From contig JADJMW010000009.1 in NCBI GenBank assembly GCA_016709385.1, positions 62,001-126,000 of the forward strand: 64,000 nucleotides of DNA, in the 5' to 3' direction. Positions 42,501-51,497 of the stretch are shown here, one piece after another (positions within the stretch are counted from its first letter, which is position 1; the number at the start of each line of letters is the position of its first letter). This stretch comes from Candidatus Rubrivivax defluviihabitans. GTDB taxonomy: Bacteria; Pseudomonadota; Gammaproteobacteria; Burkholderiales; Burkholderiaceae_C. The notes beneath the pieces were generated by a model, which worked only from the letters and a program-made list of their open reading frames with translations, was not told the DNA's origin and ran no database searches. A program made the translations under genes and the position numbers.

Positions 42501-43913
42501 TCAGGGCTTCAGCGCCTGCAGGATTTCGGGATCCTCTTCCTCGTCGGCCAGCACGGCGTGGCAGGTGCTGCACTTGGCGCCGATGCGCTGGCCTTCGGCC
42601 GTCTGGTGCTTCTTGTCGTGGCAGCGGAAGCAGCCCGGGGCTTCGTCGCTGTGGCCGAGGTTGTTGATATGCGTGCCCCAGGTGACCTTCATCTTCGGGA
42701 AGACATTCCAGGAGTAGATGTCGCCCAGTGCGGCACCGGCGGCCTGGATCTCCGCGGCCTTGGCGGTGGCGAGCTCGGCGTAATTGGCCTTGTAGAAATT
42801 CGCCACCTCGTTGGCGATGCCGGCCTTGGCCTCTTCCTTCGACGCATACTGGCCTTCCTGCAGCACGCGCAGCCCTTCACGTTTGATGAAAGGCAGGCCC
42901 TTGTCGATGCGGCCGTCCTCCATCGCTCTGTTGATCTCCTTGTCGGCCGGGTAGAAGATGTGTGCCGGCCGGTTGTGGCAGTCCACGCAGTCCATGGTGC
43001 GCCACTCCACCGGGCCGTCGGGCGCGGCCTCGGTCTTGAAGACCTTCTTGCCGGCCGGCGTGGTCATCTCGATGTCGTAGACCTTCTGGCGCGTGGGATC
43101 GGTCAGGTAGCGGATCTCCACGCCGCGGTCCACGTGCCAGTGGATGCCGGTGGAGGCGGTGCCCTGCTGGCCGCCGACCTTCATCACGAGCACGGTCTTG
43201 GTCTCGGTATTGGCCTCGTCGTCGGCGAACTGGGTCTTCACCTGCAGCTTGTCGCCCACGTGCTTGGTCGGCCAGTGGCACTGCTCGCAGGTGTCGCGCG
43301 CCGGGCGCAGGTCGTGCACCGGGCTGGTGACGGGCGTGGGATAGAGGTTGAAGGCCACCGAAACCAGCTGCCACGAGCCCGAGATCTTGGACTTCACGAA
43401 CCAGTCCGCCCCCGCCCCGATGTGGCAGTCGGCACAGGTGATCTTGCTGTGCGGCGAGCGCTGGAAAGCCACGTGCTCGGGCTCCATCACGGTGTGGCAC
43501 ACGGTGCCGCAGAAGGCCACCGTTTCCATCTCCTTGATGCCCTTCACGGTGGCGCCGGCGATCAGCACCGTGCTGATCATCCCCACCAGCACGCTCACGA
43601 TGAGCAGGCCGCGTGTGCGTTCGTTGTTGAGGTCGATGACGGGCAGGGCGCGGGGCGCGGCTTCGTGGTGGGCCGCTGCCGCCGCCTCCTGCCTGCGGCG
43701 CAGCCAGACGCCCACGGGGATGAGCACCAGGCCGAGGCCGGACACCGCCGGCAGCAGCATGTAGGTGATGATGCCCAGGTAGGCGCCACCGTCGAAGCCG
43801 GTCAGCTGCAGGCCGATCAGCAACACGATCATCACCAGCGCGACGAGCGCGATGATCGCGCCCACCAGGCTGACCCAGTGGCGGGTGATGACCGAGACGA
43901 AGTTGTGCACCAT
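42501..43913 (-). CDS. NapC/NirT-like membrane-anchored six-heme cytochrome c
   Basis: A 470-residue protein with two N-terminal membrane helices, a short cytoplasmic Arg-rich loop, a third helix (LIVSVLVGMISTVLIAG) and a periplasmic domain. Heme sites are CGTVCHTVM (three residues between the Cys), CADCH, CEQCH, CVDCH, CFRCH and CSTCH. The first motif with CX3CH and a following Met resembles heme 1 of NrfH/NapC types. It probably oxidises quinol and passes electrons to periplasmic cytochromes, as CymA does. ATG 43913 was chosen because GGAG precedes it; ATG 43928 is possible. It directly follows the 11-heme/cytochrome b gene. Confidence 0.85.
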   Translation of the reverse strand: MVHNFVSVITRHWVSLVGAIIALVALVMIVLLIGLQLTGFDGGAYLGIITYMLLPAVSGLGLVLIPVGVWLRRRQEAAAAAHHEAAPRALPVIDLNNERTRGLLIVSVLVGMISTVLIAGATVKGIKEMETVAFCGTVCHTVMEPEHVAFQRSPHSKITCADCHIGAGADWFVKSKISGSWQLVSVAFNLYPTPVTSPVHDLRPARDTCEQCHWPTKHVGDKLQVKTQFADDEANTETKTVLVMKVGGQQGTASTGIHWHVDRGVEIRYLTDPTRQKVYDIEMTTPAGKKVFKTEAAPDGPVEWRTMDCVDCHNRPAHIFYPADKEINRAMEDGRIDKGLPFIKREGLRVLQEGQYASKEEAKAGIANEVANFYKANYAELATAKAAEIQAAGAALGDIYSWNVFPKMKVTWGTHINNLGHSDEAPGCFRCHDKKHQTAEGQRIGAKCSTCHAVLADEEEDPEILQALKP

Positions 43914-43969
43914 CGTTGCCTGCTCCATGTGCGGGCAGTGCTGCCCGTTGTTTTTGCTTCAGGGGGCGA

Positions 43970-46036
43970 TCAGTGGAAGCCGTGTGTGAGCAGCCCCCAG
44001 AAGATGAAGATGGCCAGGATGACACCGATCGTGACCGCCGTGAACCCGAAGATATACGCACGCCGCAGCTCGGCGGCCGTGGGCGGCGGCACGAGGTAGT
44101 CCTCCAGCTGGCCCTGCGCCACCAGGCGCTCGTACTCCATGGGCCGCTCGTCCTTGAAGCGGTCCAGCGGCATGCGGCCGGTGAAGATGACCGGGTCGAG
44201 CGGGAAAGCCTCGGGCCGCAGGTGGGTGTGGAAGAAGTGGAACAGGAAGATGAAGCCGGTGGCCAGCAGGGCCTCGTCGCTGTGCACGATGTAGGCGGCA
44301 TTCAGCGCCCAGCCCGGCAGCACCATGGTGAAGGCGGTCGGGAACCACAGGATCAGGCCCGAGAAGCCGATGATGGCCACGCCCCAGAAGACCGCCAGGT
44401 AGTCGAATTTCTCCCAGTAGGTGAAGCGGTCGAATTTCGGCCGCGGCCCCAGGTAGAGGAAGTACTTCATCATGCCGATGAAGTCGACCACGTCGCGCGG
44501 CTGCGGCACCATCGAGCGCGGGCCCCAGAAGTAGCCTTTCTCGTTCTTCAGGAACAGGCCGTGCACGATCATGCCCAGGTGCCAGGCGAAGTAGCCGAAG
44601 GTCACGATGCCGGCCAGGCGGTGCAGGTAGCCTGCCGATTCGGCGCCGCCCAGCAGCGTCATCAGGCCCGGCGCCCAGGGTGCCTCGGCAAACTTGAGCG
44701 GCAAACCCGTCGCGGCCAGCAGCAGGAAACTGCTGACGATGGCCACGTGCACGCCCATCTGCATGCCGCTGAAGCGCCGCACGTAGGGGCCGGGGCCACC
44801 GTGGCTGAAACTGAATTCGCCGCGCAGCTTGCCCACCAGCGCACGCTGCATCCACAGCAGGCCGTGCAGGCCGAAGAAGCCGAACACGCCCACCAGCAGC
44901 GAGGTCATGCCGAGCCAGATCCAGTACACGTAGGGGTTGCGCGTGGGGTCGGACGGGTTGGCGTGCGGGTCGAAGGTCAGGAACGACGCGTTGACCTTCT
45001 CGTGGCAGGCGCCGCAGGTCGCGGCCAGGTTGTCGGGGTGGACGCTGGAGCGTGGGTCCGAAGCCGCCAGGTTGCGGTGCGGCGTGTGGCAGTCGGCGCA
45101 CGCCGCCGCTGCCTTGTTCTCCAGCGCCGTGGCCTTGCCGTGGAAGCTGCCGCGGAACGAGGTCGAATAATCCTCGTGGCAGTTGCCGCAGCCGTCCGAC
45201 ACCACGTGCCGCGTGGCTGCGGCACCCGGGTCCTTGATGGCGTGCGACTCATGGCAGGTGGAACAGACCGGCCCCTCGCGCCCGGCCGTGATGGCCGTGC
45301 CGTGCGCGCTCTCGTTGAAGTCCTTGAGCACGCCACTGTGGCAACTGCCGCAGGTGGCGGGGATCCTGGTGTGGTGGGTCGTCGCCGCCGGGTCGTCCTT
45401 GGCATGGATCTCGTGCTTGCCGTGGCAGCTGGAGCACGAAGGCGAACTGCCCACCAGTCCGGCCTTGAGCAGTGCGCGGGCATGCTTGCTGCTCTCGTAG
45501 TTGGCCATCATGTCTTCGTGGCAGCCACCGCAGGTCTTGATCTGGTTCACCGGCGACAGCGGCGACTCGGGGTCGCCGCCCTTGAACACCGTGTGCAGGC
45601 TGCCGTGGCAGCCGTTGCAGTCCTTGATGGCGCGCTCGCCCTGGGCGCGGCGGCCGTGGATGCTGCCGGCGATGGCCTTGAATTCGTCTTCGTGGCAGTC
45701 CTGGCACACCTGGGGCTTGACGGGACCGAGCGGGTTGCGCGGGTGGCGGATCTCCAGGGCCGACTCGTGGCAGTCGGCGCATTCCAGCTTGCGGTGCGCC
45801 GAACGTCCGAAATGGGCGGCCGATACCGACAGCGACTTGCCGTCGTCGTCCTTCATTTCAGGGTCGTCGTGGCAGCTCAGGCACTTCTGTGACGACACCT
45901 GCGGCTTGTCGGCGGCAGGGGTCTGCGCCGCCGCCGGGGCGGCCAGGCTGGCCAGTGCCACGGCGACGGCGGCCAGGGCCATGCGAGCCAGCCGACCTGT
46001 CAGACCACCGTTTTCTAGCGAACCCGCGCTTGCCAT
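43970..46036 (-). CDS. 11-heme cytochrome c fused to a membrane cytochrome b domain
   Basis: A 688-residue protein with a signal peptide (ending APAAAAQ), then eleven CXXCH sites from CLSCH to CGACH (about residues 50-350). About six membrane helices follow, of the cytochrome b561/formate-dehydrogenase-gamma type, with heme-ligand His candidates in HVAIVSSF, HRLAGIV and HLGMIVHG and further His-rich loops (FLFHFFHTHLRP). This fusion can take electrons from quinol in the membrane and deliver them to its own multiheme head. The start at 46036 follows GGAG. It lies between hypD and the NapC-like gene. Confidence 0.85.
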   Translation of the reverse strand: MASAGSLENGGLTGRLARMALAAVAVALASLAAPAAAQTPAADKPQVSSQKCLSCHDDPEMKDDDGKSLSVSAAHFGRSAHRKLECADCHESALEIRHPRNPLGPVKPQVCQDCHEDEFKAIAGSIHGRRAQGERAIKDCNGCHGSLHTVFKGGDPESPLSPVNQIKTCGGCHEDMMANYESSKHARALLKAGLVGSSPSCSSCHGKHEIHAKDDPAATTHHTRIPATCGSCHSGVLKDFNESAHGTAITAGREGPVCSTCHESHAIKDPGAAATRHVVSDGCGNCHEDYSTSFRGSFHGKATALENKAAAACADCHTPHRNLAASDPRSSVHPDNLAATCGACHEKVNASFLTFDPHANPSDPTRNPYVYWIWLGMTSLLVGVFGFFGLHGLLWMQRALVGKLRGEFSFSHGGPGPYVRRFSGMQMGVHVAIVSSFLLLAATGLPLKFAEAPWAPGLMTLLGGAESAGYLHRLAGIVTFGYFAWHLGMIVHGLFLKNEKGYFWGPRSMVPQPRDVVDFIGMMKYFLYLGPRPKFDRFTYWEKFDYLAVFWGVAIIGFSGLILWFPTAFTMVLPGWALNAAYIVHSDEALLATGFIFLFHFFHTHLRPEAFPLDPVIFTGRMPLDRFKDERPMEYERLVAQGQLEDYLVPPPTAAELRRAYIFGFTAVTIGVILAIFIFWGLLTHGFH

Positions 46037-46215
46037 GACCTGTGCTCCATGCAACCCACCACCGCGGCTGCCAGGCAGGCAGACCGGATGTCCGGGCGAT
46101 AGGGCATTTTCGACAGGGGCCCCCGCGGTCGTTTGACGTGAGGCAAGGTTTGACGCATGACGCGCGCCTGGATTCGACGTTTTGCGGGTCGTTCGGCGCC
46201 CGTATACCCCCGACC

Positions 46216-47376
46216 CTACAGGGGAAGCGTGGCGTTGGCTTCGGGCACGATGGCCACGTTCTTGAACCGGCCATAGGTGTAGTGCGCCGCGCACGCGCCT
46301 TCGGAGGACACCATGCACGAGCCGATGGGATTCTCGGGCGTGCAGACGGTGCCGAACACCTTGCAGTCGGCCGGCTTCTTCACGCCGCGCAGGATGGCGC
46401 CGCATTCGCAGGCCTTGTTGTCGGGCACGGAGCGGTAGGCGATGCCAAAACGCGCCTCGGCGTCGAAGGGCCGGTAGGCCGGCTTGATGGCCAGCGCGCT
46501 GTACGGCACCTCGCCCAGGCCGCGCCACTCGAAGCTGCGGCGCAGTTCGAAGACTTCGGCCACCAGCGCCTTGGCCTTGGCATTACCCTCGCGCGTGACG
46601 GCGCGGGTGAATTCGTTCTCGACCTCGGCGCGGCCCTCGTTCAACTGGCGCACCAGCATCAGGATGGCCTGCATCACGTCCAGCGGCTCGAAGCCGGCGA
46701 TGACCACCGGCTTGGCATATTCCTCGGCGAAATATTCGTAGGGCTGGCTGCCGATCACGGTGGACACGTGCGCCGGGCCGATGAAGCCGTCCAGCGGCAC
46801 GGTGCCGTATTCACGCACTTCCTTCGATTCCAGGATGTGGCCGATGGCCGCCGGCGTGAGCACGTGGTTGCAGAAGACGCTGAAATTCTTCAGGCCCAGC
46901 GCCTGCGCCTGCAGGATGGCCACCGCGGTGGGCGGCGTGGTGGTCTCGAAGCCGATGGCGAAGAAGACGACCTCGCGGTCCGGGTGCTGCTGCGCGATGC
47001 GGATGGCGTCGGCGCTGGAATAGACCATGCGGATGTCGGCGCCGCGCGCCTTGGCCTTCAGCAGCGACAAGCCCTTGGACGCCGGCACGCGCACGGTGTC
47101 GGCATAGGTGCACAGCACGAGACCGGGCCGCGCGGCCAGCTCGATGGCGTTGTCGATGCGGCCGATGGGCAGCACGCACACCGGGCAGCCGGGGCCGTGG
47201 ATCATGTTCACGCTGGGCGGCAGCATGTCCTTCAGGCCGTAGCGCGAGATGGCGTGCGTGTGGCCGCCGCAGAATTCCATCAGGTTGTAGCGGCGGGCCG
47301 GTTCGGCTTCGCGGGCCATGGCGGCGGCGAGCTGGCGCGCCAGGTCGCCGTCGCGGAATTCGTCGATGTACTTCAT
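46216..47376 (-). CDS. hypD: hydrogenase maturation protein HypD
   Basis: A 386-residue Fe-S scaffold. Characteristic motifs are FCGGHTHAI, HGPGCPVCVLP, GFETTTP, NHVLTP and the C-terminal Cys-rich part (CECGAILRG, CKVFGTVCTPENPIGSCMVS). With HypC it assembles Fe(CN)2CO. It begins 15 bp after hypC and ends 179 bp before the inserted cytochrome genes. Confidence 0.96.
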   Translation of the reverse strand: MKYIDEFRDGDLARQLAAAMAREAEPARRYNLMEFCGGHTHAISRYGLKDMLPPSVNMIHGPGCPVCVLPIGRIDNAIELAARPGLVLCTYADTVRVPASKGLSLLKAKARGADIRMVYSSADAIRIAQQHPDREVVFFAIGFETTTPPTAVAILQAQALGLKNFSVFCNHVLTPAAIGHILESKEVREYGTVPLDGFIGPAHVSTVIGSQPYEYFAEEYAKPVVIAGFEPLDVMQAILMLVRQLNEGRAEVENEFTRAVTREGNAKAKALVAEVFELRRSFEWRGLGEVPYSALAIKPAYRPFDAEARFGIAYRSVPDNKACECGAILRGVKKPADCKVFGTVCTPENPIGSCMVSSEGACAAHYTYGRFKNVAIVPEANATLPL

Positions 47377-47391
47377 TGGACGGCGTTCATT

Positions 47392-47640
47392 TCACGGCAA
47401 GGGCGGGGTGGACGTTGCGGCCGTGTCCAGGCCGGCTTCGGCGAAGGTCTTCAAGGTCAGCTCGGCTTCTGCCGGGTCGAGCCGCGTGAGGGCGTAGCCC
47501 ACGTGCACGATGACGTAATCGCCGACTTGGGTGCCTTCGACGAGTGCCAGCGAGATGGACTTGCGCACGCCGCCGAGATCGACCACGGCGTTGTCGCCGT
47601 CGGTCAGTTCGACGACGCGGGCGGGGAGGGCGAGACACAT
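47392..47640 (-). CDS. hypC: hydrogenase maturation chaperone HypC
   Basis: An 82-residue protein starting MCLALPARVVEL, with the conserved N-terminal Cys that carries the Fe(CN)2CO unit, and YVIVHVGYAL. It pairs with HypD and the hydrogenase large subunit precursor. It is 13 bp downstream of hypF. A second HypC-family gene, hupF, lies at the head of the cluster, as in other uptake-hydrogenase systems. Confidence 0.95.
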   Translation of the reverse strand: MCLALPARVVELTDGDNAVVDLGGVRKSISLALVEGTQVGDYVIVHVGYALTRLDPAEAELTLKTFAEAGLDTAATSTPPLP

Positions 47641-47653
47641 CCTTGGATCTCCT

Positions 47654-50068
47654 TCAGGAAGCGGTGGCGGCCTGCAAGGCCACCCATGCCTGGCCGAGCG
47701 ACAGGCCGCCGTCGTTGGGCGGCACGGCCTGGGACTGCAACAGGGTCAGGCCGCGCGCGGCCAGTTCGCGCTGCAGCCCGCCGGCCAGCAAGGCGTTGAG
47801 GAAGCAGCCGCCGCCGCAGGCCACGGTGCGGAGTTGCTGTGCGCCTGCGGCACGCGCCACCCAGTCGGCCAGGGCGCTCACCAGCGTGGCGTGGAACAGG
47901 GCGGCACCGCGGCCGGCGTCGCTCTCGTCGGCCAGGCGCAGCGCCAGCGCCGTGAGGTCGAGCTGGTTGCCGGCATCGATGCCGTACAACGCCGGCTCGG
48001 CGGCGACGGGGCCGTGCGCTTCGGCCAGGCCTTCCAGCAGCATCGCCGCCTGGCCTTCGAAAGCCATGCGGTGCGAGACGCCCAGCAGGCCGGCGGCGGC
48101 GTCGAACCAGCGGCCCAGGCTGCTGGTCTCGGGCGCGTGCAGGCCGCGTTGCAGCAGCGTGGCCACCGATGCGGCCGCGGGTTCGCTCGCGAAACGTGCG
48201 GCGATGGTGTCGCCACGGCCGGCCAGCGAGAGCGCCGCGGCGGCCATGCGCCAGGGTTCGCGCGCGGCGCGGTCGCCGCCGGGCAGGCGCAGCGGGCGCA
48301 GGCGGCCCAGGCGGGTGAAGGCGGCGCCGTCCACGCGCAGCAATTCGCCGCCCCAGGCGCTGCCGTCGGCGCCGAGGCCCACGCCGTCCAGCGCCAGCCC
48401 GAGCACGGGGCCGCGAACGCGGTGTTCGGCCAGCACGGCGGCGATGTGCGCTTGGTGATGCTGCACCGCGTGCAGCGGCGCCCGGTGTTCTGCGGCCAGC
48501 CGCGCCGCCAGGCGCGTGCTGTAGAAGTCGGGGTGCAGGTCGTGCGCCACCCGCGCGGGCCTGACCTGCAGGATGTGCAGCAGGTGCGCCACCGCCTCGT
48601 CCAGCGCCTCGCAGGTGGGCGCGTTGTCCAGGTCGCCCACGTGCTGCGAGACGAAGGCCTCGTCGCCGCGCGTCACGCACACCGTGTTCTTGAACCAGCC
48701 GCCCAGGGCCAGCACCGGGGGGCCGGCCTGGGCCAGCCGGATGGCCTGCGGCGTATAGCCGCGCGCGCGGCGGATGAACTGGAAGCCGCACGACGGCCCG
48801 CCGGCCACGGCGCGCAGCACGCTGTCGTCGCAGCGCTGCACGATGTCGCGGTCGTGCAGCAGGAAGGCGTCGGCGATGCCGGCCAGCCGGGCCAGCGCCT
48901 CGTCGTTGCCCGTGACCAGCGGTTCGCCGCCCGGGTTGGCGCTGGTCGTCACCAGGGCCAGCGCTTGCGCGGGCTGCAGCCAGTCGGTGCCGGCCGGGCG
49001 TCCGGCCGCTTCGTGGAACAGCAGCATCTGCAAGGGCGTGTAGGGCAGCATCAGGCCCAGCCAGGCCAGCCCTGGCGCGACGCCGGGCAGCAGCGCATCC
49101 GTGCGCGCGCTCTTGCGCAGCAGCACGATCGGGCGTTCGGCGCTCAGCGCCAAATCCGCCTCGGCCGCGCCGATCTCGGCCAGTGCGGCGCCGGAAGCCA
49201 CGTTGGCCACCATCACCGCCAGCGGCTTGGCCTCACGCCCCTTGCGCGAGCGCAGCGTGGCAACCGCGCTGGCGTTGCGCGCATCGCAGACGAGGTGGAA
49301 CCCGCCCAGGCCCTTGACGGCGACGATCTCGCCGCGCCCGATGCGTTGCAGCGCACCGGCCACGGGGTCGATGTCCGCCACCGCCGCACCGGCGGCGTCG
49401 AGCAGGCTCAGCGTCGGACCGCAGGCCGGGCAGGCGTTGGGTTCGGCGTGAAAGCGGCGGTCCAGCGGGCTGGCGTATTCGGCGGCGCAGGCCGGGCACA
49501 TGGCGAAGGAAGCCATGCTCGTCATGGCACGGTCGTAGGGCAGGGCGCGCGTGATCGTGTAGCGCGGGCCGCAGTTCGTGCAGTTGGTGAAGGCGTAGCG
49601 CCAGCGCCGGTTGGCCGGGTCGAACATGTCGGCCAGGCAGTCGGGACAGACCGCGCTGTCGGGGCCGATGGCGGTGTGCACGGTGGCCGCCGGGCCGCCA
49701 CGCGTTTCGACGATGGCAAACCCGGGCCGGCCGCTGGCGGGGAGCAGGGTCGGGGCGGGCAAAACCTGGTCGACGCGGGCGCGCGGCGGGGCGTCGTCGC
49801 GCAGGCGGCGCAGCAGGGCCTGGAGTTGTGCGGCGCTGCCTTCGGCTTCGATCGTGACGCCGTTGCCGTCGTTGCGCACCCAGCCGGCGAGGCCGAGTTC
49901 GTTGGCGAGGCGGTAGACGAAGGGCCGGAAGCCCACGCCCTGCACGATGCCGCGCACCTGGATCTGCCGGCGCTCGCGGGGCGCTGCGGCCGTGACGCCA
50001 GCCTCACCCCATTCCTCTGCCCCCGCGGCGGCGGACCCTGCGCGAGCCGGTGTGCGGGAATCGTTCAT
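47654..50068 (-). CDS. hypF: carbamoyltransferase HypF
   Basis: An 804-residue protein. An acylphosphatase domain (VRGIVQGVGFRPFVYRLA, near residues 37-55) precedes two zinc-finger pairs (CPDCLAD, CTNCGPRY, CPACAAEY, CPACGPT), then a YrdC-like domain (VKGLGGFHLVCDA) and a Kae1-like ATPase domain with HHQAHIAAVLAEH and GVGLGADGSAWGGELL. It moves carbamoyl phosphate to the C-terminal Cys of HypE. An N-terminal Ala-rich extension precedes the core. Gap of 22 bp after hypB. Confidence 0.95.
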   Translation of the reverse strand: MNDSRTPARAGSAAAGAEEWGEAGVTAAAPRERRQIQVRGIVQGVGFRPFVYRLANELGLAGWVRNDGNGVTIEAEGSAAQLQALLRRLRDDAPPRARVDQVLPAPTLLPASGRPGFAIVETRGGPAATVHTAIGPDSAVCPDCLADMFDPANRRWRYAFTNCTNCGPRYTITRALPYDRAMTSMASFAMCPACAAEYASPLDRRFHAEPNACPACGPTLSLLDAAGAAVADIDPVAGALQRIGRGEIVAVKGLGGFHLVCDARNASAVATLRSRKGREAKPLAVMVANVASGAALAEIGAAEADLALSAERPIVLLRKSARTDALLPGVAPGLAWLGLMLPYTPLQMLLFHEAAGRPAGTDWLQPAQALALVTTSANPGGEPLVTGNDEALARLAGIADAFLLHDRDIVQRCDDSVLRAVAGGPSCGFQFIRRARGYTPQAIRLAQAGPPVLALGGWFKNTVCVTRGDEAFVSQHVGDLDNAPTCEALDEAVAHLLHILQVRPARVAHDLHPDFYSTRLAARLAAEHRAPLHAVQHHQAHIAAVLAEHRVRGPVLGLALDGVGLGADGSAWGGELLRVDGAAFTRLGRLRPLRLPGGDRAAREPWRMAAAALSLAGRGDTIAARFASEPAAASVATLLQRGLHAPETSSLGRWFDAAAGLLGVSHRMAFEGQAAMLLEGLAEAHGPVAAEPALYGIDAGNQLDLTALALRLADESDAGRGAALFHATLVSALADWVARAAGAQQLRTVACGGGCFLNALLAGGLQRELAARGLTLLQSQAVPPNDGGLSLGQAWVALQAATAS

Positions 50069-50090
50069 GACCAGCCGGCGACCCTGGAAT

Positions 50091-51125
50091 TCAGTCGGCG
50101 GCACCCAGCCGGGCTTCGAGTTCGGCCACGCGGCGGCGCAGCGCCTCGACGCTGGCGTCACGCGCCGCACGCGCAGCGGCCGCACCGCGTTCCAGCCAGT
50201 CCAGCCAGGCGTCCATGCCCTCGCCGGTGGTGGCCGAGACGCGCAGCGCCTCGATGCCCGGCCGCACGCGGCGTGCATGGCCGATGGCGGCTTCGACGTC
50301 GAACTGCACGTAGGGCAGCAGGTCGGTCTTGTTGACGAGCAGCAGGTCGGCGGCATGGAACATGTCGGGGTACTTCAGCGGCTTGTCCTCGCCTTCGGTG
50401 ACCGACAGGATGACGACCTTGTGCGCCTCGCCCAGGTCGAAGGCGGCCGGGCAGACCAGGTTGCCGACGTTTTCAATCAGCAGCAGGCTGCCGTCGGCGG
50501 GGTCGAGCCGGTCCAGCGCGCGGCGCACCATGTCGGCGTCGAGATGGCAGCCCTTGCCGGTATTGACCTGCACCGCCGGCGCGCCGGTGGCGCGGATGCG
50601 GTCAGCGTCCAGCGTCGTCTGCTGGTCGCCTTCGATCACGGCCACCTTGAGCCGGCCCTGCAGCGCCTGGATGGTCTTCACCAGCAGCGTCGTCTTGCCC
50701 GAGCCGGGGCTGGACACGAGGTTGAGCGCGAAGATGCCGCGGTCGGCCAGGCGCTGCCGGTTGGCCGCGGCGACGGCGTCGTTCTTGGCCAGGATGTCCT
50801 GCTCGATCTGCACCATGCGCTTCGGCGTGACGCCGGGCGCGTGCGCGGCGCCGAGCGCGGCGCCCGAGGCGGCGGCGGCGACGGCAGCGTCGCCGTGGTC
50901 GTGGCTGTGCCAACTGCCGTCGGCGTGCCGATGCCGGTGCACGGCGCCGTGGGCGTGTTCGTGCGCACGGCCGTGCGCGTGATCGTGTTCATGCGCGTGC
51001 CCATGCTCCTGGCCATGGACATGCGGATGGGCATGGGTGGTACCGTCGGCATGCGTGTGCTCGTGCCCATGGCCCTCGCCTTCGACGTGGTTCTGGTCGC
51101 TGCCGCAACCGCAGGTGACGCACAT
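50091..51125 (-). CDS. hypB: nickel-insertion GTPase HypB with long His-rich region
   Basis: A 344-residue GTPase. MCVTCGCG at the start is the high-affinity Ni site. A His/Asp/Gly-rich stretch of about 60 residues (roughly 14-75) follows, for nickel storage. The GTPase core has SSPGSGKTTLL, EGDQQTTLDADRI, GCHLDADMV and NKTDLLPY. It loads Ni into the hydrogenase large subunit with HypA. The His-rich insert is among the larger ones I know of and may add storage. Confidence 0.96.
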   Translation of the reverse strand: MCVTCGCGSDQNHVEGEGHGHEHTHADGTTHAHPHVHGQEHGHAHEHDHAHGRAHEHAHGAVHRHRHADGSWHSHDHGDAAVAAAASGAALGAAHAPGVTPKRMVQIEQDILAKNDAVAAANRQRLADRGIFALNLVSSPGSGKTTLLVKTIQALQGRLKVAVIEGDQQTTLDADRIRATGAPAVQVNTGKGCHLDADMVRRALDRLDPADGSLLLIENVGNLVCPAAFDLGEAHKVVILSVTEGEDKPLKYPDMFHAADLLLVNKTDLLPYVQFDVEAAIGHARRVRPGIEALRVSATTGEGMDAWLDWLERGAAAARAARDASVEALRRRVAELEARLGAAD

Positions 51126-51155
51126 GGTTCTGCTCCTTGTTGGCAGACCGCCGCT

Positions 51156-51497
51156 TCAGGCGATCTCGATTTCGGTGACACGCATCTCGTCGCCCCGGAT
51201 CACCTGCAACTGGTGGCTGCCGCAATGCGGGCAGGCGTCGCCGCGCTGAGCGACGGGCACCTGGTTGCCGCAGGGCATGCACCAGGCCAGGCCGGACGGC
51301 GTGACGATCTCCAGCCGGGCACCGTCGGCGACGGTGCCGCGCGTGACGGCGTCGAAGCAGAAGCGCAGTGCCTCCACTTCCACCTGCGCCAGCGCGCCGA
51401 TCTCCAGCCAGACCGCCGTCACACCGGTGGCGGCGTTGGCACGCGCGCCGTCTTCCACCAGCTGCAGCACACCTTCGGCGAGCGACATCTCATGCAT
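51156..51497 (-). CDS. hypA: hydrogenase nickel chaperone HypA
   Basis: A 113-residue protein beginning MHEMSLAEGV (the MHE Ni site) with a zinc site of CMPCGN and CPHCGS. It overlaps the hupK stop by 8 bp. It hands nickel from HypB to the large subunit. Confidence 0.95.
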   Translation of the reverse strand: MHEMSLAEGVLQLVEDGARANAATGVTAVWLEIGALAQVEVEALRFCFDAVTRGTVADGARLEIVTPSGLAWCMPCGNQVPVAQRGDACPHCGSHQLQVIRGDEMRVTEIEIA

